Part shown: positions 14,587 to 20,648 of the stretch, in pieces | How positions within the stretch are numbered: position 1 is the first letter of the stretch | Layout: every line of letters starts with the position of its first letter | Assembly (NCBI GenBank): GCA_039808325.1 | Contig: JBDHSU010000077.1 | Coordinates: 1 to 20,648, forward strand | Reading direction: 5' to 3' | DNA length: 20,648 nt | DNA from: JAFKKS01 sp039808325 | GTDB lineage: Bacteria > Pseudomonadota > Alphaproteobacteria > Rhizobiales > Xanthobacteraceae | Notes under the pieces: generated by a model | The model's input: the letters and a program-made list of their open reading frames with translations, nothing else | Databases searched by the model: none | What the model was told of the DNA's origin: nothing | Translations under genes and position numbers: made by a program

Positions 14587-14616
14587 TTTCAATCGAAGCC
14601 GCCCGCGGGCTACACT
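14587..14616 (+). promoter_or_regulatory. Possible promoter of the LpoA-like gene
   Basis: TTTCAA (14587-14592) and TACACT (14611-14616) are spaced by 18 bases, about 35-65 bases before the start. The -10 is fair and the -35 weak. Confidence 0.28.
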
Positions 14617-14650
14617 TTCGTCGGGCATGGGGAGAGGAGCACCTGCGGGA

Positions 14651-15853
14651 ATGATGGCCGGGCCGAAAGCGATTGCCGCGATCAGTCGCCGTGCGGTGCT
14701 TGCGGGCGTGTCGGCCGTGGCCGCGTTTTCGCTCGCGGCCTGCGGCGGCGGCGTGTCCATTCCGGGCTTGCAGTCGCAATCGGCTGCGCCGCCGCAGGAG
14801 GCGGCTCCGATCGGCGCCGGCCAGGTCAAAGTCGGCCTCATCCTGCCGCTGACCAGCAGCGGCAACGCGGCGGTCGCCGCGCAATCCATGCGCAACGCCG
14901 CGGAACTGGCGTTGCAGGAATTCAACGCGCCGAACATCCAGTTGCTCGTCAAGGACGATGGCGGAAACCCGAGCGGCGCGCAGGCCGCGACGCAGCAGGC
15001 GCTCGACGAGGGCGCGGAGATCATCCTCGGGCCGCTGTTCGCGCAGGCGGTCGTCGCGGCTGGCCAGGCCGCGAAGGCGCGCAACGTTTCGGTGATCGGC
15101 TTCTCCACGGATGCCAGCGCCGCCAGCAATGGCGTTTACCTGCTCAGCTTCTTGCCGGAGTCCGACGCGACGCGCGTCGTCGAATATGCGGTGTCGCGCG
15201 GCAAGCGGTCGTTCGCCGCCCTGATTCCCGACAACGCCTACGGAAACGTGGTGGAGGCGGCTTTCCGCCAGACGGTCGCGCGGCTCGGCGGGCGCGTCGT
15301 GGCGCTCGAGAAATTCCCCTCCGACCGCTATGCGATGCAGGAGGCGGCGCGGCGCGTCGCGCAGGCCCTGCCGCAGGCTGACGCGCTGTTCCTGCCCGGC
15401 GATCCCGAAGTCGTGCCGGTGATGGCGCAGACATTGGCCGCCGCGGCGCCGGATCTCAAGCGCGTTCAGCTCCTCGGCACCGGCCTGTGGGACGACCAGC
15501 GCGTCTATGCGGAGCCGGCGCTGCAGGGTGGATGGTTCGCGGCGCCTGACTCGGCGGGATATAAGAGCTTCGTGAAACGCTATCGCGCCAAGTTCGGCGG
15601 CGATCCGGTGCGCACCGCGACGCTGGCCTACGACGCGGTGTCACTCACGGCGGCGCTCGTCAAGACGCAAGGACCGCAGCGCTTCTCCGCGCAGACGCTC
15701 ACGGCGACGTCCGGCTTCTCCGGCATCGACGGCGTCTTCCGCTTCAAATCGAACGGCATCAACGAGCGCGGCCTGAGCGTCGTGCGCGTGACGGCCGGCG
15801 GACCGCAAACGGTGAGCCCGGCGCCGCGGGCGTTCAGCGGTTCAGGGATGTGA
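14651..15853 (+). CDS. Penicillin-binding protein activator-like lipoprotein (LpoA/LppC, type 1 periplasmic-binding fold)
   Basis: A lipoprotein of about 400 residues. The signal carries a twin-arginine-like SRRAVLAG (S12-R13-R14) followed by a hydrophobic core and lipobox LAAC with Cys31. A low-complexity Gly/Gln/Pro linker (to about residue 58) leads into a Leu/Ile/Val-binding-type fold: VKVGLILPLTSSGNAAVAAQ, DDGGNPSGAQ, LGPLFAQAV, FLPESDATRVVEYA, LFLPGDPEVVPV and LGTGLWDD. E. coli LpoA has this fold and activates penicillin-binding protein 1A; rsmI beside it is the classic neighbour. This protein lacks LpoA's N-terminal TPR half. ATG 14651 follows GGAGAGGAG; in-frame ATGs at 14582 and 14627 would put extra charged residues before the signal. 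An amino-acid-binding role is the alternative. Confidence 0.87.
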   Translation: MMAGPKAIAAISRRAVLAGVSAVAAFSLAACGGGVSIPGLQSQSAAPPQEAAPIGAGQVKVGLILPLTSSGNAAVAAQSMRNAAELALQEFNAPNIQLLVKDDGGNPSGAQAATQQALDEGAEIILGPLFAQAVVAAGQAAKARNVSVIGFSTDASAASNGVYLLSFLPESDATRVVEYAVSRGKRSFAALIPDNAYGNVVEAAFRQTVARLGGRVVALEKFPSDRYAMQEAARRVAQALPQADALFLPGDPEVVPVMAQTLAAAAPDLKRVQLLGTGLWDDQRVYAEPALQGGWFAAPDSAGYKSFVKRYRAKFGGDPVRTATLAYDAVSLTAALVKTQGPQRFSAQTLTATSGFSGIDGVFRFKSNGINERGLSVVRVTAGGPQTVSPAPRAFSGSGM

Positions 15854-15873
15854 AAGGTTCGCCCATCTCTCCT

Positions 15874-15960
15874 CGTCATGCGCGGGCTTGACCCGCGCAT
15901 CCATCTCCTTCGCAAGATTCTTTTGATTGATGGATTGCCGGGTCAAGCCCGGCAATGACG
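15874..15960. repeat. Nested long inverted repeat (CGTCATG...CATGACG type)
   Basis: The outer arms 15874-15904 and 15930-15960 are near reverse complements, running from CGTCATGCGCGGG to CCCGGCAATGACG. Each arm is itself palindromic: GCGCGGG/CCCGCGC and TGCCGGG/CCCGGCA around CTTGA/TCAAG. It lies between the stops of the LpoA-like gene and hemW. This repeat class is common between converging genes in Alphaproteobacteria and may end transcription from both sides. Confidence 0.9.
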
Positions 15961-15989
15961 ATCGCTAGGGCTGCGTGGATTATCAGCCT

Positions 15990-17201
15990 TTAAGCCGCGA
16001 GGTCGGCGACGATCGCGTCGAGGACGGGAAACCCCTCGCGCGTCACGCGCAGCCGCCCGTCCGGCGTGATCGTGATGAAGTCGTCCTCGCGCAGGAACGC
16101 GATGCGGCGCGGATCCAGGCGGCGTCCGGAAAGCGCGGCGAAACGCTCGGGGTCGATCCCTTCGACGAGCCGCAGGCCCATCACCAGGAATTCGTCGGAA
16201 CGCTCGACGCGCGTCAGCGTCTCGTCGGTGATCACGCCGTGGCCGCAGCCCTCGACGCGCATCAGCCACGATTCCGGCCGCCGCTCGGTCGCGACCGCAT
16301 GGCGCCGGCCGTCGACATCGAGGCGCGCATGCGCGCCGGGGCCGATGCCGGCATATTCGCCGGCGCGCCAATACAGAAGGTTGTGGCAGCACTCGGAGCC
16401 CGGCCGCGCGTGATTGGAGATCTCGTAAGCCGGCAATCCGTGCGCGGCGCAGACATCCTGCGTCGTGTCGTAGAGCGCGCGCGCGTTATCGTCGTCGGGA
16501 ACCCGCAGCTTTCCCGCGCTGTGCAAGGCGGCGAACGGCGTGTCGGGCTCGATCGTGAGCTGATAGAGCGAGAGGTGCGTCGCGGCTTCCGCGATGGCGC
16601 GGACGAGTTCCGCGCGCCATGCGTCGACGGTCTGCTCCGGCCGCGCATAGATCAGGTCGAACGAGTATCGCTCGAAGGTGGCGCGCGCGATCGCCACGGC
16701 GTCGAGCGCTTCCTTGGCGGTGTGGGTGCGTCCAAGCGCCTTGAGCGCCGCATCGTCGAGCGCCTGCACCCCCAGCGAGACGCGATTGACGCCGGCGGCG
16801 CGATAGCCGCGAAAGCGCGTCGCCTCGACGCTGGTCGGATTGGCTTCGAGCGTCACCTCGACGTCGGGGGCGACCTGCCAGTAGCGGCCGATCGCGTCGA
16901 GGATCGTCGCGATCGTCTCCGGCTGCATCAGCGACGGCGTGCCGCCGCCGAAGAAGATCGACGACACCGTCCGGCCGGGCACCCGCTCGGCGGTCGTCGC
17001 GATCTCCCTCACGAAAGCGCGCGCGAAGCGCGCCTCGTCGATGGGATGATGGCGGACATGGCTGTTGAAGTCGCAATACGGGCACTTCGACAGGCAGAAG
17101 GGCCAGTGGACGTAGACGCCGAACGCTTCGGCCGCGCCGTCGCCGCCGGCGGCGAGAGGCGTTCTCGTTGCGTCGCCGCGGGGGAAGTCAAGGACGCCCA
17201 A
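15990..17201 (-). CDS. hemW: Radical SAM heme chaperone HemW
   Basis: A 403-residue radical SAM protein. C36-LSK-C40-PY-C43 binds the 4Fe-4S cluster; the CPYCDF ending lacks the fourth Cys of HemN coproporphyrinogen dehydrogenase, which marks HemW, a heme-binding protein thought to deliver heme to respiratory enzymes. Other motifs are GVYVHWPFCLSKCPYCDFNS, SIFFGGGTPSLM, VTLEANPTS, NRVSLGVQALDD, SLYQLTIEPDTPF and YEISNHARPGSECCHN. The start is TTG 17201, with GGAGG six bases upstream; it overlaps the end of rdgB by 14 bases. Open frame running further back inside rdgB is a shadow. It is the last gene of the rph-rdgB-hemW operon. Confidence 0.94.
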   Translation of the reverse strand: MGVLDFPRGDATRTPLAAGGDGAAEAFGVYVHWPFCLSKCPYCDFNSHVRHHPIDEARFARAFVREIATTAERVPGRTVSSIFFGGGTPSLMQPETIATILDAIGRYWQVAPDVEVTLEANPTSVEATRFRGYRAAGVNRVSLGVQALDDAALKALGRTHTAKEALDAVAIARATFERYSFDLIYARPEQTVDAWRAELVRAIAEAATHLSLYQLTIEPDTPFAALHSAGKLRVPDDDNARALYDTTQDVCAAHGLPAYEISNHARPGSECCHNLLYWRAGEYAGIGPGAHARLDVDGRRHAVATERRPESWLMRVEGCGHGVITDETLTRVERSDEFLVMGLRLVEGIDPERFAALSGRRLDPRRIAFLREDDFITITPDGRLRVTREGFPVLDAIVADLAA

Positions 17202-17814
17202 GACAGGCCTCCGCAAGCTTGATGAAGGCGCGGGCGCGATGCGACAGGCCTTGTCCGTGCGGCGGCAGGCCGTGCTTTTCCTCGCTGGAAAGCTCGCCGA
17301 ATGTGCGGGATTGCCCGTCGGGCAGGAACATCGGGTCGTAGCCGAAGCCTTTGTCGCCGCGCGGCGGCCAGACCAGGGTGCCGTCGATGCGGCCTTCGAA
17401 TTCCTCGCGGTGCCCGTCCGGCCAGGCGACGCAGAGCGCGGAGACGAAATGCGCCCGCCGATCCGCATCGCCGGTGGCGCGCAGCTTGCGGTCCACCTCG
17501 GCCATCGCGCCGGCGAAGTCCTTGGCAGGGCCGGCCCAGCGCGCCGAATAGATGCCCGGCGCGCCGTCCAGGGCCTCGACCGCCAGTCCCGAATCGTCGG
17601 CGAAGGCGGGGAGGTTGGAGGCCGCCGCGGCCGCCTCCGCCTTGATGCGGGCATTGGCGGCGAAGGTCGTCCCGGTCTCGTCGGGCTCCGGCAGGCCGAG
17701 ATCGCCGGCGGCGACAGCCTCGACACCATAGGGCGCGAGAAGCTCGCGCATCTCCCTGAGCTTTCCGGCGTTGTGGGTCGCGATCACCAGCCGACCTGTA
17801 ATGATTCGGTGCAT
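17188..17814 (-). CDS. rdgB: Non-canonical purine NTP pyrophosphatase (dITP/XTP)
   Basis: A 208-residue RdgB/HAM1 protein that hydrolyses dITP, XTP and dXTP to monophosphates, keeping deaminated purines out of DNA and RNA. Motifs seen are THNAGK (13-18; nucleotide binding), FADDSGLAVEALDGAPGIYSARWAG, VDRKL, GFGYDPMFLP and SHRARAF. ATG 17814 is preferred because the conserved core starts just after it; a GTG eight codons upstream (17838) is in frame. It lies 42 bases after rph and overlaps hemW by 14 bases. Confidence 0.95.
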   Translation of the reverse strand: MHRIITGRLVIATHNAGKLREMRELLAPYGVEAVAAGDLGLPEPDETGTTFAANARIKAEAAAAASNLPAFADDSGLAVEALDGAPGIYSARWAGPAKDFAGAMAEVDRKLRATGDADRRAHFVSALCVAWPDGHREEFEGRIDGTLVWPPRGDKGFGYDPMFLPDGQSRTFGELSSEEKHGLPPHGQGLSHRARAFIKLAEACLGRP

Positions 17815-17856
17815 AGTATCCCGCGAAGTCCCTAACACGTTCTGCCCGTTATCGCC

Positions 17857-18570
17857 TCACGAGACGGCCAGCTTCTGCAGGTCGACGAGCTTGGCCACGC
17901 CTTTGCGCGCCAGCGCGAGCAGCGCCATCAGCTCTTCTTCCGAGAAAGGCTCCTTCTCGGCGGTGCCCTGCACCTCGATGATCTTCCCGCCGCCGGTCAT
18001 GACGAAATTGGCGTCGGTCTCGGCCGCCGAATCCTCGGCGTAGTCGAGGTCGAGCACCGGCGTGCCGTTGTAGATGCCGCAGGAAATGGCGGCGACATGG
18101 CCGCGCAGAACCTCCCCGCGCAGCATCGAGCGCGCCTTCATCCAGGCGAGACAGTCGTAGAGGGCAACCCAGGCGCCGGTGATCGAGGCCGTGCGGGTGC
18201 CGCCATCGGCCTGGATGACGTCGCAATCGATCGTGATCTGCCGTTCGCCGAGGGCCTCGAGGTTGACGATGGTGCGCAGGCTGCGCCCGATCAGGCGCTG
18301 AATCTCCTGCGTGCGGCCGCCCTGCTTGCCGGCGGCCGCCTCGCGGCGGGTCCGCTCCAGCGTGGCGCGCGGCAGCATGCCGTACTCCGCCGTGACCCAG
18401 CCGCGCCCCTGGCCCTTGAGCCATGGCGGCAACCTTTCCTCCAGCGTCGCCGTCACCAGGACGTGGGTGTCGCCGAACTTCACGAGGCATGAGCCCTCGG
18501 CATATTTGACCACGCCGCGATCGAGCGTGACGGGTCGCAGTTCGTCGGGCTGCCGGCGGCTCGGCCGCAT
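17857..18570 (-). CDS. rph: Ribonuclease PH
   Basis: A 237-residue phosphorolytic 3' exoribonuclease that trims tRNA 3' ends. It matches the family throughout: MRPSRRQPDELRPVTLDRGV, GWVTAEYGMLPRAT, GRTQEIQRLIGRSLR, TIDCDVIQADGGTRTASITG, NFVMTGGGKIIEVQGTAEKE and the usual C terminus. ATG 18570 has GGAG eight bases upstream. It is the first gene of the rph-rdgB-hemW operon and diverges from hrcA, an order conserved in Hyphomicrobiales. Confidence 0.97.
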   Translation of the reverse strand: MRPSRRQPDELRPVTLDRGVVKYAEGSCLVKFGDTHVLVTATLEERLPPWLKGQGRGWVTAEYGMLPRATLERTRREAAAGKQGGRTQEIQRLIGRSLRTIVNLEALGERQITIDCDVIQADGGTRTASITGAWVALYDCLAWMKARSMLRGEVLRGHVAAISCGIYNGTPVLDLDYAEDSAAETDANFVMTGGGKIIEVQGTAEKEPFSEEELMALLALARKGVAKLVDLQKLAVS

Positions 18571-18734
18571 GCTTCATTCTCCATGGTAGGGGCGCGTGAT
18601 TGGCCGGTGCCTTGTAGGTGGCGCGCGACGCCGCCACAAGGCCTGCTTTGCCGGCCGCCTTGGTCGTCCGGGGACGGCCGCCTTGCACTCCAAGCTCCGG
18701 ATGGACAATTCTGCTTCTCCCAAGGAGAGTGAGA

Positions 18735-19802
18735 GTGCCGAACGACGTGCCCCAATCCGCCGGCCTTGCGCAGCTCAACGAGCGCTCGCGCGAGATATTC
18801 CGGCGCATTGTCGAGAGCTATCTGGCGACCGGCGAGCCGGTCGGCTCGCGGAATCTTTCGCGCATCATTCCGATGACGCTGTCGCCGGCCTCGGTGCGCA
18901 ATGTCATGTCGGACCTCGAGCATCTCGGGCTGATCTATGCCCCGCATACGTCGGCCGGCCGCCTTCCGACGGAAATCGGGCTGCGTTTCTTCGTCGATGC
19001 GCTGATGCAGATCGGTGACTTGTCTGACGCGGAGCGGCGCCAGATCGAGGCGCAAGTCGCGGCGTCCGGACAATCTTATGAATCCGTGCTCAGCGAAGCG
19101 TCGAGCATGCTGTCCGGGCTGACGCGCGCCGCCGGCGTCGTGCTCAGCGCGAAAGCGAATGTGCGGCTCAAACACATCGAGTTCGTGCGGCTCGAGCCGG
19201 AGCGCGCCCTCGTCATCATGGTGGCCGAGGACGGGCAGGTGGAAAACCGCGTGCTCAATCTGCCGCCGGGCCTGCCGAGCTCGGCGCTCGTCGAGGCCAC
19301 CAACTTCCTGAATGCGCGCATCCGCGGCCGCACGCTCGTGGAAGCCAGGACGGAACTCGAACGCAGCCTGGAGACGGCCCGCGCGGAGCTGGACCAACTG
19401 ACGCAGAAGATCATCGAGGCCGGGCTCGCGAGCTGGTCGGGCGGCGGCAACGACGAGCGCAAGCTGATCGTGCGCGGGCATGCGCATCTGCTCGAAGACC
19501 TGCATGCCTTGGCCGATCTTGAGCGGGTGCGCCTGCTCTTCGACGATTTGGAAACGCAACGCGGCGTCGTCGATCTGCTCGGCCGCGCGGAGCAGGCCGA
19601 GGGGGTCCGCATCTTCATCGGGTCGGAGAACAAGCTGTTCTCGCTCTCCGGCTCGTCGACGATCATCGCGCCCTATCGCGACGGCACCGGCAACATTGTC
19701 GGCGTGGTCGGCGTGATCGGGCCGACGCGGCTGAATTATGCGCGCATCATCCCGATGGTCGATTACACGGCGAGGGTCGTGAGCAAGCTCCTCTCAGGCT
19801 GA
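18735..19802 (+). CDS. hrcA: Heat-inducible transcription repressor HrcA
   Basis: A 355-residue HrcA, the repressor that binds CIRCE operators before groESL and other chaperone genes. It has an N-terminal winged helix (LNERSREIFRRIVESYLAT, PVGSRNLSR, SPASVRNVMSDLEHLGLI, PHTSAGRLPTE), the family's effector domain (SEASSMLSGLTRAAGVVLS, DGQVENRV) and the C-terminal IGSENKLFSLSGSSTI and VGVIGPTRLNYARIIPMVDYTA. The start is GTG 18735, with AAGGAG (18722-18727) seven bases before it; open frame further upstream was not used. No CIRCE element is seen before it. grpE follows 78 bases after its stop. Confidence 0.95.
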   Translation: MPNDVPQSAGLAQLNERSREIFRRIVESYLATGEPVGSRNLSRIIPMTLSPASVRNVMSDLEHLGLIYAPHTSAGRLPTEIGLRFFVDALMQIGDLSDAERRQIEAQVAASGQSYESVLSEASSMLSGLTRAAGVVLSAKANVRLKHIEFVRLEPERALVIMVAEDGQVENRVLNLPPGLPSSALVEATNFLNARIRGRTLVEARTELERSLETARAELDQLTQKIIEAGLASWSGGGNDERKLIVRGHAHLLEDLHALADLERVRLLFDDLETQRGVVDLLGRAEQAEGVRIFIGSENKLFSLSGSSTIIAPYRDGTGNIVGVVGVIGPTRLNYARIIPMVDYTARVVSKLLSG

Positions 19803-19808
19803 CCGGCG

Positions 19809-19840
19809 CTTGATTTTTCAGCTTTGAACGCTGATATCCG
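19809..19840 (+). promoter_or_regulatory. Candidate RpoH (sigma-32) promoter of grpE
   Basis: CTTG (19809-19812), 18 bases, then CTGATATCCG (19831-19840) matches the alphaproteobacterial RpoH consensus CTTG-N17/18-CYTATNTNNG with a single mismatch (G for T at 19833). It lies 25-70 bases before the grpE start. Confidence 0.6.
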
Positions 19841-19880
19841 GGCTTAATCGGTTCACCCTCAAGGTATGGGAATACAGGCG

Positions 19881-20522
19881 ATGACGGACCCGACCGCCCG
19901 CGCACCTGACGACGCGGGCGAAATGCCGGAAAACGAGACGGCCGAAGGCACGGCGGCGGCGCCCGAGAGGGCCGAAGCCGGTGCGTCCGACCCGGTCAAG
20001 GAAGCGGCGGAATTTCGCGACCGCTGGCTGCGCAGCATGGCCGAGATGGAGAATCTGCGCCGCCGCACCGAGCGTGAGATCAGCGATGCCCGCACTTACG
20101 GCGTCGCGGCGTTTGCCCGCGACATCCTCACCGTGGCCGACAGCATGGACCGGGCCCTGCAGGCCCTGGACGCGGAAATTCGGGGGAACGCCGATTCCGG
20201 CGTTAAGGCCTTGTTGGACGGCGTCGAGCTGACCGAGCGTGAGCTCCTCAAGGTCCTCGAAAAGCACGGCGTGAAGAAGCTCGATCCCGCCGGCCAGAAA
20301 TTCGATCCCAACGTGCATCAGGCGATGTTCGAGGTGCCCGATCCGTCAGTCCCGGCAGGCACTGTCGTGCAGGTCGTGCAGGCCGGCTACACGATCGGCG
20401 ATCGTGTGCTGCGGCCGGCGATGGTCGGTGTCTCGAAAGGCGGACCGAAGGTTGCGCCGGGAGCGCCTGTGTCCGGCGAAACAGGCGCCGAGACGTCCAC
20501 GAAAAGGAATAGAGACAGCTAG
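19881..20522 (+). CDS. grpE: GrpE nucleotide exchange factor for DnaK
   Basis: A 213-residue co-chaperone that releases ADP from DnaK. The acidic, disordered N terminus (about 1-35) leads into the long helix (FRDRWLRSMAEMENLRRRTEREI), the four-helix region (FARDILTVADSMDRAL) and the beta domain (KFDPNVHQAMFEVPD, GTVVQVVQAGYTIGDRVLRPAMVGVSKG). The C-terminal tail is Ser/Thr-rich. ATG 19881 is preferred, with GGGA nine bases upstream; ATG 19866 in the same frame is possible. It follows hrcA and has its own candidate heat-shock promoter. Confidence 0.96.
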   Translation: MTDPTARAPDDAGEMPENETAEGTAAAPERAEAGASDPVKEAAEFRDRWLRSMAEMENLRRRTEREISDARTYGVAAFARDILTVADSMDRALQALDAEIRGNADSGVKALLDGVELTERELLKVLEKHGVKKLDPAGQKFDPNVHQAMFEVPDPSVPAGTVVQVVQAGYTIGDRVLRPAMVGVSKGGPKVAPGAPVSGETGAETSTKRNRDS

Positions 20523-20532
20523 GGATAACGTG

Positions 20533-20558
20533 GCCGGCGGCGCGACCTCGCCGCCGGC
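20533..20558 (+). terminator. Hairpin after grpE, possible weak terminator
   Basis: A perfect 10-bp stem GCCGGCGGCG (20533-20542) / CGCCGCCGGC (20549-20558) with a 6-base loop lies 10 bases after the grpE stop. No T run follows directly, so termination may be incomplete or need Rho. Confidence 0.5.
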
Positions 20559-20580
20559 TGCGATCCGTCTTGCTGGTTTG

Positions 20581-20648
20581 CTAGAGCGTTTTCGAGCGAA
20601 GTGGATACCGGTTCGCGTGAAGAAAACGCGTCAAACAAGAACCTAGAG
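20581..20648. repeat. Dispersed repeat at the window end (CTAGAGCGTTTTC type)
   Basis: It begins CTAGAGCGTTTTCGAGCG and contains GTGGATACCGGTTCGCGTG. GCGTTTTC (20586-20593) pairs with GAAAACGC (20622-20629), and the window ends in a second CTAGAG (20643-20648). This is a well-known intergenic repeat form in Hyphomicrobiales. It may continue past the window. Confidence 0.8.

Noticed and set aside
14468..14884. Upstream extension of rsmI to a 450-residue protein
   Set aside because: It runs antisense into the LpoA-like lipoprotein gene; the family starts at about the ATG at 14467.
17202..17729. Upstream extension of hemW to 579 residues
   Set aside because: It is a frame-shifted shadow of rdgB; a strong GGAGG serves the TTG at 17201.
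18571..18734. CIRCE operator before hrcA
   Set aside because: CACTCC occurs once near 18686, but no GAGTG partner lies at the right spacing.

Overview
The window is high-GC DNA from an alphaproteobacterium, most likely of the order Hyphomicrobiales (Rhizobiales). This rests on the 23S and 5S rRNA, the rhizobial form of the initiator tRNA, the rph-rdgB-hemW // hrcA-grpE block, the lpoA-like/rsmI/yraN/gshB/comM block, and dispersed palindromic repeats of the kinds common in Bradyrhizobium- and Beijerinckia-like genomes. Genus cannot be fixed from the sequence alone.

Left part (1-4817): the 3' end of a 23S rRNA gene, a 5S rRNA gene and a strong intrinsic terminator close an rrn operon. After a 395-base intergenic stretch holding a long inverted repeat come a D-malate/tartrate dehydrogenase gene (dmlA/ttuC type) and a family-39 membrane glycosyltransferase, probably cotranscribed. 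A CHAD-domain gene faces them and overlaps the glycosyltransferase stop; a triple CTGTCAT repeat resembling a Pho box sits on its start. A lone initiator tRNA(fMet) lies 4.2 kb beyond the 5S gene.

Middle (4979-13131): a proline racemase superfamily enzyme with Ser/Thr in place of both catalytic Cys residues, an SRAP-domain DNA-damage protein, a small lipoprotein and comM. Next come three genes on the minus strand: gshB, a RuBisCO-like protein (RLP) and a cupin, the last two overlapping by 8 bases. The RLP-cupin pair resembles the methylthioadenosine-to-isoprenoid shunt of Rhodospirillum rubrum, whose cupin, as I recall, uses glutathione. The adjacent glutathione synthetase gene would therefore fit. 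A methyl-accepting chemotaxis protein with almost no periplasmic domain follows. This block is bracketed by two inverted copies of a composite ~105-base repeat.

Right part (13129-20648): yraN overlaps rsmI, and both diverge from a Tat-like lipoprotein of the LpoA/LppC type. hemW, rdgB and rph form a minus-strand operon that diverges from hrcA and grpE. grpE is preceded by a good match to the alphaproteobacterial RpoH (heat shock) promoter, and no CIRCE element is visible. The window ends in another dispersed repeat.

Most genes are housekeeping. The accessory or unusual parts are the RLP-cupin pair, the Ser/Thr racemase-family enzyme, the sensor-less chemotaxis protein, the putative Pho box and the repeat network, in which one repeat supplies the gshB stop codon.
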